Of a DNA stretch of 64,000 nt, positions 42,597 to 52,147 are shown in pieces. A program made the position numbers and the translations under genes. Origin of the DNA: Saccharomycopsis fibuligera x Saccharomycopsis cf. fibuligera (lineage: Eukaryota > Ascomycota > Saccharomycetes > Ascoideales > Saccharomycopsidaceae); assembly GCA_001936135.1 (NCBI GenBank), contig CP012816.1, forward strand, positions 3,221,501 to 3,285,500, in the 5' to 3' direction. Within the stretch, counting starts at the first letter, position 1; every line of letters starts with the position of its first letter. A model generated the notes under the pieces. That model searched no databases. It saw only the letters and a list, made by a program, of their open reading frames with translations, and was not told the origin of the DNA.

Positions 42597-44846
42597 TCAG
42601 TCGCCTGTTGATGGTGCTGCTTTAGGTATCGACGAAGACTTAACATTTTCATCTGCATCATGAAAATTCGATTCATCTTCATGGTCATCGTTTTCTTCTT
42701 CCTCAGGTATTTCGGAAATTGTACGTTTTTGTAATTTAGTACGTGTATTTACCCTTTGTAGCGTATTGTCATCGAAATCTTCTTCATCTTCGTCTTCGTC
42801 TTCGTCTTCGTCATCGTCATCGTCTTCGTCTTCGTCTTCGTCATCGTCCTCGTCGTCATCGTTGTCATCATCGTCATCGTTATCAATAGTCATATCCTCG
42901 TCATCAAGTTCCTCAATTTCTTTATCTTCATCTTCTTCATCTAAATCCAATGCCGCCACTTCTTCAGCTAACGCATCAGCTTCCACGTTAGCTCCATTTG
43001 CATTACCGGAATTTCCATTTTGTTGTTCTCTAAGTTCAGCTTGCTTCTTTTTTTTCACTGCTGCTAATTCCTTTTTAGCAGAAAGAGCAATTTCTTGCAC
43101 GGTGGTCATACCACCCATACCAATGTCGCCACACACTAAAATTTTCTCTACTGGTTTTAATACCTTGATCCACTGAAAAAATTCCTTGATTGCTTCAAGT
43201 TGAAGTTTTGTCACTGGGTGTGTATACATAAATGTATTCATGGCTGGAGCAATTACTATTGGATTGGCAGGATTCCATGCCCTAAATATTGAAGTTAACA
43301 AATTGTCAGCAATACCATTAGCAATCTTGGCCAACGTGTTGGCAGAAACTGGGGCAACGATAAAAATATCAGCCCATTTCCTCAATTCAACATGTAATAT
43401 TGGATCATTATTATTGTAACCAAACCATTCATCTTGATCACGCCAAATCTTGATGTCCGAAGGTATTTTGAAGCCTTTCAAAAAGTGTTCTGCGTATTTG
43501 GTCAACACAAGCTGAATTGAAACTTTATCTCTGGAAAATGTTTTGTAAATTTTGTCAATTAATTCAGGAATTTTGATTGTCGCTACTGACCCTGAAGCTC
43601 CTAGTAAAACATGAATTTTGTTATCATCAGTTTTCTGAAAATACTTTGTAAATGGGAATTTAGGGGATTCATCAGCGGTGATTACAGCTTTTGGAATTTT
43701 TGGTTTTTTAGGATGAGTTAAATTTTTTTTTATCAAGTTAGCATCAGCTTCACTAAGATTACCATAATCACGATTAGTATTGATTGTGCTCACACTCTCT
43801 GCACTCAAGCTTTTATTTATCTCATCAGCTTTTTCATTTCTACTATTTCCTTGGACATTTTTGTCGATATTTACTTCTCCATTTTGCCCCCTATCGCCAG
43901 GAAAATGTCTTCTTGGAGTGAATTGTAGCGCATCAGAACTCAAGTTTGTCTTTGGATTTCTACCCAACTCAGAATGAAGCAAATGATGAGTGTTAGTATT
44001 ATTATTGTTTTGCAATCCAGAAGGGTTTCTGTTTAAAGCAGCTGGTGCTCTTTGTTGATTAAGTTGAGTTTGTGGATGGTGGCGGTTAGGGTTGACAATA
44101 CTAGCAACGTTCACATCACCACTAGCACTACTCGTAGCACCACCGACACCACCAACGCTAGCGCCGGATAACGATACGTTAGAAGGATGCGTAGAAATGG
44201 AACCTCGACGAGACTTGGCAATTTCACTTGGTTCATTGAAAGAAAGCGAACTAGTACGCTTGAGGGTGGTAGTAGGATCGAAGCTGATGTTAGTGCCGGT
44301 GTTGACGTGGATGTTGGAGTTTTCATCATTGTGAAGGTTAAATGACGAGACGGCATTTCGAGCTGATGGAAAAGGGGCAATTGTGGTGCTGTTATTATTG
44401 GCAGCATTTATAGAGCCAGAATTGTCGATGTTGATGCTGTTATTGCTTTTGGTGTAGGTGCTAGTGTGAAAGTTACTGCTGCTACTGCTGCTATTGTTGT
44501 TAATCTTCTTAACGTTGTTGACGCCACTGCCAGATGATTCAGAGTTCAAGTTGAGTAATGAAGGCCTGGAAGCAGTAGTGCTGTCAGCAGTACCAATAAC
44601 AGTTCCTGTAATAACATTTACTTTTGATTCGCTCTTAAGAATTGGGGTGGGTTTGTCTTGTTCTGAATTGTTGACTTTCAAAGTGGGTTTGCGGCTGAGT
44701 GTGGTATGAGGTGTTGATGTTGCCTGTTGCTGTTGCTGTTGTTGTTGTTGTTGAGATTGCTGAGGTTGTTCATTGAGATAAGCATTACTGCCTTGATGAT
44801 TATTGGAAGATTTGGTCCTCAGCAGCGCTTGGGAGGTTGCTTCCAT
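42597..44846 (-). CDS. CAB3: Phosphopantothenoylcysteine decarboxylase family protein (CAB3/SIS2)
   Basis: A 749-residue flavoprotein of the PPCDC family, which makes 4'-phosphopantetheine in coenzyme A synthesis; yeast members also inhibit the phosphatase Ppz1. The domain spans about 410-590: HVLLGASGSVATIK, the catalytic His485 (DPILHVELRKWADI), the flavin/substrate motif PAMNTFM (534-540) and the catalytic Cys572 (VCGDIGMGGM). S. cerevisiae divides the activity: Hal3 and Vhs3 supply the His, while Cab3 supplies the Cys and the PxMN-type loop. This protein keeps all three, and its Cys block is closest to Cab3. A 400-residue Ser/Asn-rich N-terminus and a long Asp/Glu tail (about 640-720) are typical of the family. 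It might be the CAB3 or the SIS2 orthologue, or do both jobs. Confidence 0.85.
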   Translation of the reverse strand: MEATSQALLRTKSSNNHQGSNAYLNEQPQQSQQQQQQQQQQATSTPHTTLSRKPTLKVNNSEQDKPTPILKSESKVNVITGTVIGTADSTTASRPSLLNLNSESSGSGVNNVKKINNNSSSSSSNFHTSTYTKSNNSINIDNSGSINAANNNSTTIAPFPSARNAVSSFNLHNDENSNIHVNTGTNISFDPTTTLKRTSSLSFNEPSEIAKSRRGSISTHPSNVSLSGASVGGVGGATSSASGDVNVASIVNPNRHHPQTQLNQQRAPAALNRNPSGLQNNNNTNTHHLLHSELGRNPKTNLSSDALQFTPRRHFPGDRGQNGEVNIDKNVQGNSRNEKADEINKSLSAESVSTINTNRDYGNLSEADANLIKKNLTHPKKPKIPKAVITADESPKFPFTKYFQKTDDNKIHVLLGASGSVATIKIPELIDKIYKTFSRDKVSIQLVLTKYAEHFLKGFKIPSDIKIWRDQDEWFGYNNNDPILHVELRKWADIFIVAPVSANTLAKIANGIADNLLTSIFRAWNPANPIVIAPAMNTFMYTHPVTKLQLEAIKEFFQWIKVLKPVEKILVCGDIGMGGMTTVQEIALSAKKELAAVKKKKQAELREQQNGNSGNANGANVEADALAEEVAALDLDEEDEDKEIEELDDEDMTIDNDDDDDNDDDEDDDEDEDEDDDDDEDEDEDEDEEDFDDNTLQRVNTRTKLQKRTISEIPEEEENDDHEDESNFHDADENVKSSSIPKAAPSTGD

Positions 44847-45380
44847 ATTGGCTTGTGAGCAGTGTAAAATTTATGCAATGAGTGCCACCGATGGGGCGCT
44901 TAAGAAAGAGTCCTTTTAAAAGGAGTGTCAAGCAAACAGTTGCAACAGAAGAACTGTTTTAAAAGGGTATGATGAGATGAGATGAGTGTGAAGATACTGT
45001 TGTTGTGTTGCAAAGAAGTGGAGGGAGTAGTCGATGTTCTATTTGCTGTGGTTACGATTGGCCTTTTTTTCTCCTTTAGCACACAGCAAAAGCTAACAAA
45101 ACAGAAAAAAAATAAAAATTTGCGGCGCCGTGTACCGTGATAGCGGATGAATCCTGATTGACCGGTGAAAATGGGAATATATGCTAACAAAACAGCTCAT
45201 CGCCCACCGAGATCTACTGGTAATACCTGCGCAAAAGGGATATAATGATTACCATATACACACTATATGTCACGGTTCATATCTATAAAACATAATGTAT
45301 ATATGACATCAGAGATCATCTATATAAGCTTTGGTTTTCTTCTAATCTATTTCAAATCATTCTCCACTCAATAATCAGTT
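44847..45380. other. Intergenic: CAB3 promoter and esterase 3' flank
   Basis: About 530 bases between two minus-strand genes. A cluster of TATA-like sequence (TATATA, ATATAT) near 45,240-45,330 lies at the 3' side of the esterase gene. No gene or repeat of note. Confidence 0.5.
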
Positions 45381-46760
45381 TCAGGCCCCAAAAACATTAG
45401 CTTTGTTTACGTATCCGTGGCTATTAACCCCCTTATCGCTGTCTACCGTTGTGCTGAAATTGGCAAACAATCTTTGAAGCTGCTTGTTAATCCAGGACTC
45501 GCCCTTAGTGTCAATGAACGCTAAGTGACCACCCAAATTGGAGGTGAGCTGTACAATATATGGGTTTGTCTTTATCTCCCTGAGAGGCAAATTAACCCCA
45601 ACACATGGATCATCCAAGGAATTAATAGCCACCAACGGAATTTCAATCTGGTTAATCCGGTTCACCGGTGATGCTTTACGATAATATTCGTAGCTGCTGT
45701 TGAAGTTGAACATCTTGGCAGTGTAGCTGTCGTCAAAGTCAGCAATTTCTTTGATACTTTTCAACTTGGCATCACTGAAGTCCAAAACATCTTTGAACTC
45801 CGAAGCTTCAAGTTCTTTGCGGTTATTTTTGACAAGCCTGGTCAAAAAAGAAACTAATGCTGGCTCGAAGATTTTTTTCCCCGAGATTGAGTTTTGCACA
45901 CGATAATTGGAATCAATCAAATCCCATGGACACCCAACTGCCACTGCTAGCTGAATGTTATTTTGACGTTTTCTTTGACTTTCTTCAGCAAGGTAATTAA
46001 CAAGAGTAGCGGCCCCGAAAGAGTACCCAGCCAAGTAAATCTTGCGGTTTGGAAACTTTTCATTGATCTCCTCAATAACTTCCTTCAAATCACCGGTAGA
46101 AAACCCACAGAACAAGTATGGAGTAGTGATTTTCGATCTGGAGCAGCCACGACAATTGAGCACCATGGTTTCCTTGAAAATTGGCTTTTCATCACTACCA
46201 GTGTAGTAATGTACTTTGTTAACCAAGTCTCTAATCAAAGGCTCATGGGAACCACCTCCAAGACCATGTAAAACAATAAGCACGTTGCTGTCGTCTTTTA
46301 AATCAGCAGTAGTCTTGCTAGCCACTTCATCATCGGACAAGAAACGGGTTCCCTTGTTTTGGCGCGGCCAATTTTCTTTAGCGTGAGCAGTAGCTAGTTC
46401 TTCAAATTTGGACTTGTCTTCCTTTGTGATGGCCTTTGGTAAGACATAGTCAAGTGAAGCAATACCTCCATCTTTGAATTGGAAAATTCTGCGGCCATAG
46501 TTAACACTATTTTGTGGAGTGTCGAAGCGACTAGAAAGATAAAGCGTTTGCAACGTTCCGTTGAATGCTGTTGGATTGAGCAAGAAAGAGGCGTTGTCTT
46601 GCAAATCACCGGATTGAGATACTAACTCGTCAAGAGATATTTCAAATTTGTCTTGCTGCAGTTGCTGCTTAGCAGGAAAAGAGACGGTGCAATCTGCGTG
46701 GTGTTGGGCAAGGGACGCTCTAATACCCCAGCCGGTGACACCAAAGAAAGAGACGGTCAT
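45381..46760 (-). CDS. EEB1: Alpha/beta hydrolase of the EEB1/EHT1 family
   Basis: A 459-residue esterase/acyltransferase. S. cerevisiae Eeb1 and Eht1 (about 450 residues) make and cleave medium-chain fatty acid ethyl esters; a monoacylglycerol lipase (YMR210W) belongs to the same family. Visible features are the oxyanion-loop motif LIVLHGLGGGSHEPLIRDL (161-179), the conserved block MVLNCRGCSRSKITTP (199-214), nucleophile Ser247 in GYSFGAA, the acid Asp in SLDDPC (383-384) and His412 in NLGGHLAF. Family length and start (MTVSFFGVTGWG) agree. There is no signal peptide; yeast members associate with lipid droplets or mitochondria. I cannot tell which of the three paralogues it corresponds to. 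Confidence 0.88.
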   Translation of the reverse strand: MTVSFFGVTGWGIRASLAQHHADCTVSFPAKQQLQQDKFEISLDELVSQSGDLQDNASFLLNPTAFNGTLQTLYLSSRFDTPQNSVNYGRRIFQFKDGGIASLDYVLPKAITKEDKSKFEELATAHAKENWPRQNKGTRFLSDDEVASKTTADLKDDSNVLIVLHGLGGGSHEPLIRDLVNKVHYYTGSDEKPIFKETMVLNCRGCSRSKITTPYLFCGFSTGDLKEVIEEINEKFPNRKIYLAGYSFGAATLVNYLAEESQRKRQNNIQLAVAVGCPWDLIDSNYRVQNSISGKKIFEPALVSFLTRLVKNNRKELEASEFKDVLDFSDAKLKSIKEIADFDDSYTAKMFNFNSSYEYYRKASPVNRINQIEIPLVAINSLDDPCVGVNLPLREIKTNPYIVQLTSNLGGHLAFIDTKGESWINKQLQRLFANFSTTVDSDKGVNSHGYVNKANVFGA

Positions 46761-47396
46761 TCTGATAGGAGTGTAACGATGGCGGTAGTGTTTCGTGGCG
46801 TATTTCAGAAATTGTAGATATTCCAGGTGAGATATTCCAGGTTAGATATTCCAAGTGAGATAAGTGGTGAAGTAATGTCAGTCTACTGGCCGAAGTCGCC
46901 GGCACTGATGAAAACAGAAACTGCCGAGTTTCCGCAAAAATTGTATTAGAACGGTCAGGTGACTGCAGACTTCAAATTATGGACGGCTATTGTTAGTTAT
47001 GGCTAGTGACTTTATGGTGTACATACTACTGCACTACTTCATTAAACAGACTGAATTTAGCCGATACCACTACATCATAACAGTGTGCTATCGTAAAAGC
47101 CGTTTTTTTCCTCGACATCCGTGTCGTTAGTTTTTTTTCTCTCTTTGGTTTAATATCTTACCTATTAGCATTTCCGAGATCAAGTAGAACCGTAGATCAT
47201 AGACCCCTAGTGCCCCCCTTACTGAACGGAAAAGCTAAAAAACATGAGTAAAAATTTTCAAAAATCTGTCGGCTAACTGCATTGGAGATAGGTTGTCCAA
47301 ACTCATACGGTCAACCCACGCCAAAGTGTCGCTTCTTCAACAGTAACCACTGTTTATGCCAGTCAAATATTGCATTATCAAAAGTTTCATCCAGCA
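46761..47396. other. Divergent promoter region, esterase and ECM31
   Basis: About 640 bases upstream of both genes. GATATTCCAGGT and GATATTCCAAGT recur close to 46,815-46,860 (three similar copies of AGATATTCCA), immediately upstream of the esterase start, and could be a regulatory element or leader repeat. No gene supported. Confidence 0.5.
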
Positions 47397-48569
47397 ATGA
47401 GAAATCAGCTTCTAAGTTTGGCAAAGTCCCTCGGCACGTTACGATGTCTGATCCGCCGATCGTCACTTCAACGGTGCTGGGTCTCTAGTGATCTGGGGCC
47501 AATTTTTTCAAAAGCCTCATCTTCAACATCGGCCACATTGTCAAACACAAATACTGCAGCAGTTTATATGAACAAAGATGCCAATACCCTGAACCGATCC
47601 GAACCATCGTCGTTGGCCTCGGAGGCTTCCTCGGAGTCTGCCCTGCCATACCCAACCCCGCAACCAAGCATACAACAACCAGCAAAACGCAAACTTACCA
47701 TCCATGATATCCAACTATGTCATACTCTAAAACAACCGCTTACTATGATCACCGCTCATGACTACATCACCGGAAAATTTGCCAATGATTCTCTGGCAGA
47801 AATGGTATTGATTGGTGATTCTTTAGCCATGGTTAGCTTAGGTCATCCTTCTACAAATCAACTTGAGTTTGACGAATTCAAGTATGTAGCAAAGGCAGTT
47901 TCTCGTGCGGTTACGGAAAAATACTTAATCAGCGATATGCCATACGGCACTTACGAAACATCCTCGACCAGTGCCATTAACAACGCCATTTCTCTTTTCA
48001 AAGCATGTCCAAATTTGCAAGCCGTTAAGATGGAAGGTGGGGCAGAATACGCGTCATTGTTTCGTCAATTTCATAAAGTTGGTATTTCTGTCGTAGGCCA
48101 TGTTGGCTTGACTCCACAACGGTACAATTTTCTCGGTGGATTTAAGCTTCAAGGTGCCAAAAGAGTTTCAGACGGTTTGCAAATTTTTGAAGATTGCCTC
48201 AAATTGCAAAATGAAGGTGAAGTAAAGATGATTGTCATTGAATGCGTTCCTCTGGCCGTGGCGAAAATTATCGCTGAAAATTTACAAGTGCCAACTATTG
48301 GTATCGGTGCAGGCAAACATACTTCTGGTCAGGTACTCGTTATGGCTGACATGCTTGGGATGTTAAATCACGAAAATGGCGGTAATAAGCCAAAGTTTGT
48401 GAAACAATATGAAGGATTTTATGATAAAGCAGTGAAAGCTATCAACGAGTACGATGCTGATGTCAAGGATCCAAGGGGGTTCCCAGGACCTCAACAAAGT
48501 TATAAAATGCCGAAAGATGTATATCAGGAGTTTGAACATCAAGTAAAGCAGTTAGTTAAAAGGGGATGA
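47397..48569 (+). CDS. ECM31: Ketopantoate hydroxymethyltransferase
   Basis: A 390-residue enzyme that adds a hydroxymethyl group to 2-ketoisovalerate, the first step of pantothenate synthesis. The PanB barrel runs from about 95: LTIHDIQLCH, TMITAHDY, VLIGDSLAMVSLGH (Mg-binding Asp), MPYGTYETS, VKMEGGAEY, GHVGLTPQRYN, IVIECVPLAVA and PTIGIGAG, followed by GQVLVMADMLGM. The start is the ATG at 47397; the frame above it continues only via TTG. The first 80 residues are Arg/Ser-rich, probably a mitochondrial presequence followed by a linker. S. cerevisiae Ecm31 is 312 residues, so this N-terminus is long. Five CTG codons occur, three of them in the non-conserved N-terminus and none at an invariant leucine. 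It feeds the same pathway as the CAB3-type protein 3 kb away. Confidence 0.95.
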   Translation: MRNQLLSLAKSLGTLRCLIRRSSLQRCWVSSDLGPIFSKASSSTSATLSNTNTAAVYMNKDANTLNRSEPSSLASEASSESALPYPTPQPSIQQPAKRKLTIHDIQLCHTLKQPLTMITAHDYITGKFANDSLAEMVLIGDSLAMVSLGHPSTNQLEFDEFKYVAKAVSRAVTEKYLISDMPYGTYETSSTSAINNAISLFKACPNLQAVKMEGGAEYASLFRQFHKVGISVVGHVGLTPQRYNFLGGFKLQGAKRVSDGLQIFEDCLKLQNEGEVKMIVIECVPLAVAKIIAENLQVPTIGIGAGKHTSGQVLVMADMLGMLNHENGGNKPKFVKQYEGFYDKAVKAINEYDADVKDPRGFPGPQQSYKMPKDVYQEFEHQVKQLVKRG

Positions 48570-48835
48570 TTGTATATAATATTTAACAAGCATCTGGTAT
48601 TCAGAGGTAGTATGTGAGTGGCAAGCGCAAGGCCTCAACCTGTCATCCAACGGAGATACTATTGTAAATTAGGATGGCTTTTATAAGAAATTATACAATG
48701 TAACTACATAGTATTTCATGAGAAACGCCAAGATCTGCTAAATGTACAACCGTTAACATTAAAACATTAAAATATTATAGTATAAAAGAGAATGAGAAAT
48801 AGACGCAATAAATTAGATTCATTAAACGGAACTAT

Positions 48836-51800
48836 TCAACGCAACAACCACCCTTCGTTATCCTCATTACGCAAATACTTCTCAACATCCAAAATCAATT
48901 CACGCCATAACGCAAATTGTTCAACAAAATTTTTGTCAACAACTTGCGGCGATGAAGAATTAAACTTATATTCGATATAGCCGCCAAGTTTAATAACTTC
49001 CAAAAATGTGAGCAAGTGTGTTGATTTGAATTCAAATCTATTGTAGTTGTTGTTGATAGTATCATTATGAGTTATTCCATAGTTATTACTATCATTAAAT
49101 GGGCGGATTAACGGCAAGTAATTGTTGATCAACATTATGTCCATTAGTATTTTGGAAGTAAAAGAAAGAAGCTCTTTGTTGAAGCCCATTGAGTTAATGA
49201 TAATCTTGATCAAATTGGCAAGAATCAGAGATTGCTTAAAAATTAGCGGTAAAAATGGGGATTGAATAATCACTTTTTTGTAATTTTTGTTACGGTTATT
49301 ATGACCACTGTTATTATTACTGTTGCTGTTGTTAATACTATTACCATTACTGATGCTGCCACCGCTATTTGGGCTATTGACATTTGAACCAAACTCTGCA
49401 GAATCAAACTCAGAACTTTCATCACAAATTATTGATAATAAATCAATAATCTTGAAAAGTAATTTTGCACATAGCTGACTTAGTTGACTTTGATACACCT
49501 CAATAATCTTGATTGTCGCTTCTGGATCATTGTCATTACTACCCTTTCCAACTTCTATAAGCAGTGATTGTTTTAAAAATTCAACCAATTCTAATCTTTG
49601 TTTGACAAGTGATAAAAAGTTTGAAGCCAAATCGGTATTTTTTCCAGATTTTTTCTTCTTTGAAGAGTCTGCTTCTGCTTTGGTCTCATATAAATCATAA
49701 CTATCAATATTGAATTTCTTCAATCTTGAATAATCCTCGTTATTAAAATTTATGAATGACGTTATTTTGCATAAAATCAATCCCACTTTGAAATGGTTCA
49801 ACGAAGTTATTGGAACAATCTGCTTATCTTTCTGAAAAAGCAAGTCAATAATATTTGGGTCTAATTCCACTGAGCTAAAGATTCTCGGAAGGCCAAATGA
49901 CAAGGCAAACACACTTTCCAAAATCACAGCATTGACAAATAATCTCGAGTATAAAATATTAAAACCTTTCTTAATATCCTCCTCGCCGTTTTCGGCAGAA
50001 GTCTCCAATAGCCCATGAATGTTATCATTATTGATATTGCCGCTGTTGCCTGATAATATATCGCTAGTCATAATATTTTTGATGCACTTAAATATTTTCA
50101 AATCGGTAAGGATGGTAAAGGTCAAATTGAAGGAAATAAGACAATCTTCGCCAGAGTTGACAATTATATAATTGACCAAGTTCAATGTAATTAGTAACAA
50201 CACATTTGAGTAATTCTTCGTGACCCGCACTTTTTGGTCTCTTGAATGTGTTGGGTATATTTGAAATAATTGAATAAGCAAAGGATGAAGAATATCCTTA
50301 ACCAATAAAAGCCTGTTATTCAAGTTCAAAAAGTCAGTGGTGGAATTTGTCCCCACAACACCAGGATTAAGAACATTTATATCGTCTTTTTTAAGAATAT
50401 TCACTAATATTTGCAATACTTTGCAGAAGATATCCACAATGACTCTGTTTTCGCTCAGATTTGGAATCTTTCCTACCAAGTCATCAAATTCAGTGCGCGA
50501 TATCGGGAGTATGGGAAAATTTGGATGAACAATTCTGTAGTAAAATGTCAAGTTATACTCCACTACATCATTATATGGCATGTTCTTCACTTGCCGCTGC
50601 TGCTTCTGTGATCTAGGAATAGAAAGAGCTCTCGGCCTCAGCTTTATTGAAGAATGTGGCTCTTGAGCCTGTTGTGGCGTTTGTTGCTGTCTGACCTGGG
50701 AAGAAGCTTGAAACGAAGGAGAAACTGGAATTTGAACAGGCTGAGTGCGCGGCAGTAGCTTGGGCGAAACTCCTACGTTCAAGTTTCTCGCAATATTATT
50801 GTTAATACTTGATAGACTAGAATAAGAATTTGCTGGACTAGCTGAGCCTTTGCTGTAGTTACTAACTGCTGAGCGATAATCATTATCGTCAGAATCAGAC
50901 ACAATCGCGTCAAAATTGTTATTATTGCTGCTGAAATGGTTCGCAGAACCAGGACTATTAGCGTATGACCTGACTGATGATAAATCGCTGACAAATGAAT
51001 TAATTGAGTCAGTAGAATTCTTGCGGTCTGTAATAGACGAATTCAAAGGCACTTTCCAGAACAAAGCACTGGCATTGGCACCGGAATTTGCATTGGCATT
51101 GTCATTGGTACCGACACTAACTTGCGATTCACTATATGGATTAAGAATGTTGCTAATACTTCCCTTTGATGTAGGAGCAAAGTCTGAGTTTGATCGCAGA
51201 TGTCCCTCGGGAGTATATGCGGGAGATCTGGAAGGAGAAGGATAAGAACCATTCACCAGTCTTTGCACAACGCTGTTTTGCAGGTAGCCGTTATTGTACA
51301 GTGGTCTAGGGCCCGTCACAGAGCTCGACAGTCTATGCTTTTCGTAAGAACCCTGAGATGTGTTTCTGGTTGGGTTAGTTATTGTGTCAATAGGAGGTAG
51401 CTGGACCGACTGTCTTGTGGAGCTCGAAGGTGGTGGTGTACTAGTAGCTTGGATTGGAAAATTTGTGGTAACCGGGGCTGATGTGGAAGAGTGCTGAATC
51501 GAGGAAAGAGCAGGATTAATTGGGCCATACATTGGAGCTGTCACTGGAACAGCTGCAGGCATTCCTAATGGAGGCAATCTAGGCTGTAGGTGCGATGGCT
51601 GGTGCGATATTTGCTGCTGCTGCTGCTGCTGCTGCTCTTGTTGTTGTTGTAGTTGCAGTTGTTGCAGTTGTTGCAGTTGTTGCAGTTGTTGCAGATGTTG
51701 TAGGTGTGGAAGACCAGTTGGTTGTGTTGGTGGAGCAATTGACACCGGTTGTTGACTATCATTTTGGTATGAAGCGGATGAAGTTCCAGAAACTGGAGCA

Positions 51801-52147
51801 TAGCCAGAAGAAAGGATAGTGCGTTGAGAATTAACGGAACTGATTGATGATGAGTGCTTGCGATTGTAAAGAGGCAATTCCTGGCTATTGTTGTTGCTGT
51901 TTTCGCTTGAAGATTTGGAGTAACCTTTGGAAGGGCCTCTCTTGAGTGGGGTACGCTCAAAAGTGCAGACTTCTTTGTTTTTGCTGCAATGAGTGCAAGG
52001 CTTCTCCAAGTTATTGGTGATCTTGTTAAACTGAGCATCACATCTAACTTTTTTACGGCGACACTCGTCACAAGCTCTAGAAACTTTACTTCTTTTGCGA
52101 GAAGGCAGGTCGCTTCTCTTTTGCTGGGAGTGATCCGATTCTGACAT
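48836..52147 (-). CDS. RGT1: RGT1-like Zn2Cys6 transcription regulator
   Basis: An 1103-residue zinc-cluster protein. The N-terminal cluster has six cysteines (26, 29, 36, 51, 54, 61) with a 14-residue central loop, longer than in most family members. It is followed directly by CTFERTPLKRGPSKGYSK, the basic linker that marks Rgt1 of S. cerevisiae and C. albicans. Rgt1 represses hexose-transporter genes when glucose is absent, with Std1/Mth1 partners, in the nucleus. The middle is Ser/Asn-rich with a Gln/Leu repeat (LQQLQQLQQ...) near residue 150. From about 525 to the end there is a regulatory region with helical character (YNLTFYYRIVHPNFPILPISRTEFD, LIEVYQSQLSQLCAKLLFKII). Other family members remain possible, but the linker is distinctive. 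The start is the ATG at 52147. Confidence 0.82.
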   Translation of the reverse strand: MSESDHSQQKRSDLPSRKRSKVSRACDECRRKKVRCDAQFNKITNNLEKPCTHCSKNKEVCTFERTPLKRGPSKGYSKSSSENSNNNSQELPLYNRKHSSSISSVNSQRTILSSGYAPVSGTSSASYQNDSQQPVSIAPPTQPTGLPHLQHLQQLQQLQQLQQLQLQQQQEQQQQQQQQISHQPSHLQPRLPPLGMPAAVPVTAPMYGPINPALSSIQHSSTSAPVTTNFPIQATSTPPPSSSTRQSVQLPPIDTITNPTRNTSQGSYEKHRLSSSVTGPRPLYNNGYLQNSVVQRLVNGSYPSPSRSPAYTPEGHLRSNSDFAPTSKGSISNILNPYSESQVSVGTNDNANANSGANASALFWKVPLNSSITDRKNSTDSINSFVSDLSSVRSYANSPGSANHFSSNNNNFDAIVSDSDDNDYRSAVSNYSKGSASPANSYSSLSSINNNIARNLNVGVSPKLLPRTQPVQIPVSPSFQASSQVRQQQTPQQAQEPHSSIKLRPRALSIPRSQKQQRQVKNMPYNDVVEYNLTFYYRIVHPNFPILPISRTEFDDLVGKIPNLSENRVIVDIFCKVLQILVNILKKDDINVLNPGVVGTNSTTDFLNLNNRLLLVKDILHPLLIQLFQIYPTHSRDQKVRVTKNYSNVLLLITLNLVNYIIVNSGEDCLISFNLTFTILTDLKIFKCIKNIMTSDILSGNSGNINNDNIHGLLETSAENGEEDIKKGFNILYSRLFVNAVILESVFALSFGLPRIFSSVELDPNIIDLLFQKDKQIVPITSLNHFKVGLILCKITSFINFNNEDYSRLKKFNIDSYDLYETKAEADSSKKKKSGKNTDLASNFLSLVKQRLELVEFLKQSLLIEVGKGSNDNDPEATIKIIEVYQSQLSQLCAKLLFKIIDLLSIICDESSEFDSAEFGSNVNSPNSGGSISNGNSINNSNSNNNSGHNNRNKNYKKVIIQSPFLPLIFKQSLILANLIKIIINSMGFNKELLSFTSKILMDIMLINNYLPLIRPFNDSNNYGITHNDTINNNYNRFEFKSTHLLTFLEVIKLGGYIEYKFNSSSPQVVDKNFVEQFALWRELILDVEKYLRNEDNEGWLLR

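Noticed and set aside
42766-43176. Serine-only frame opposite the CAB3 acidic tail
   Set aside because: Complement of Asp/Glu codon repeats (GAT/GAA) read as Ser; a compositional artefact.
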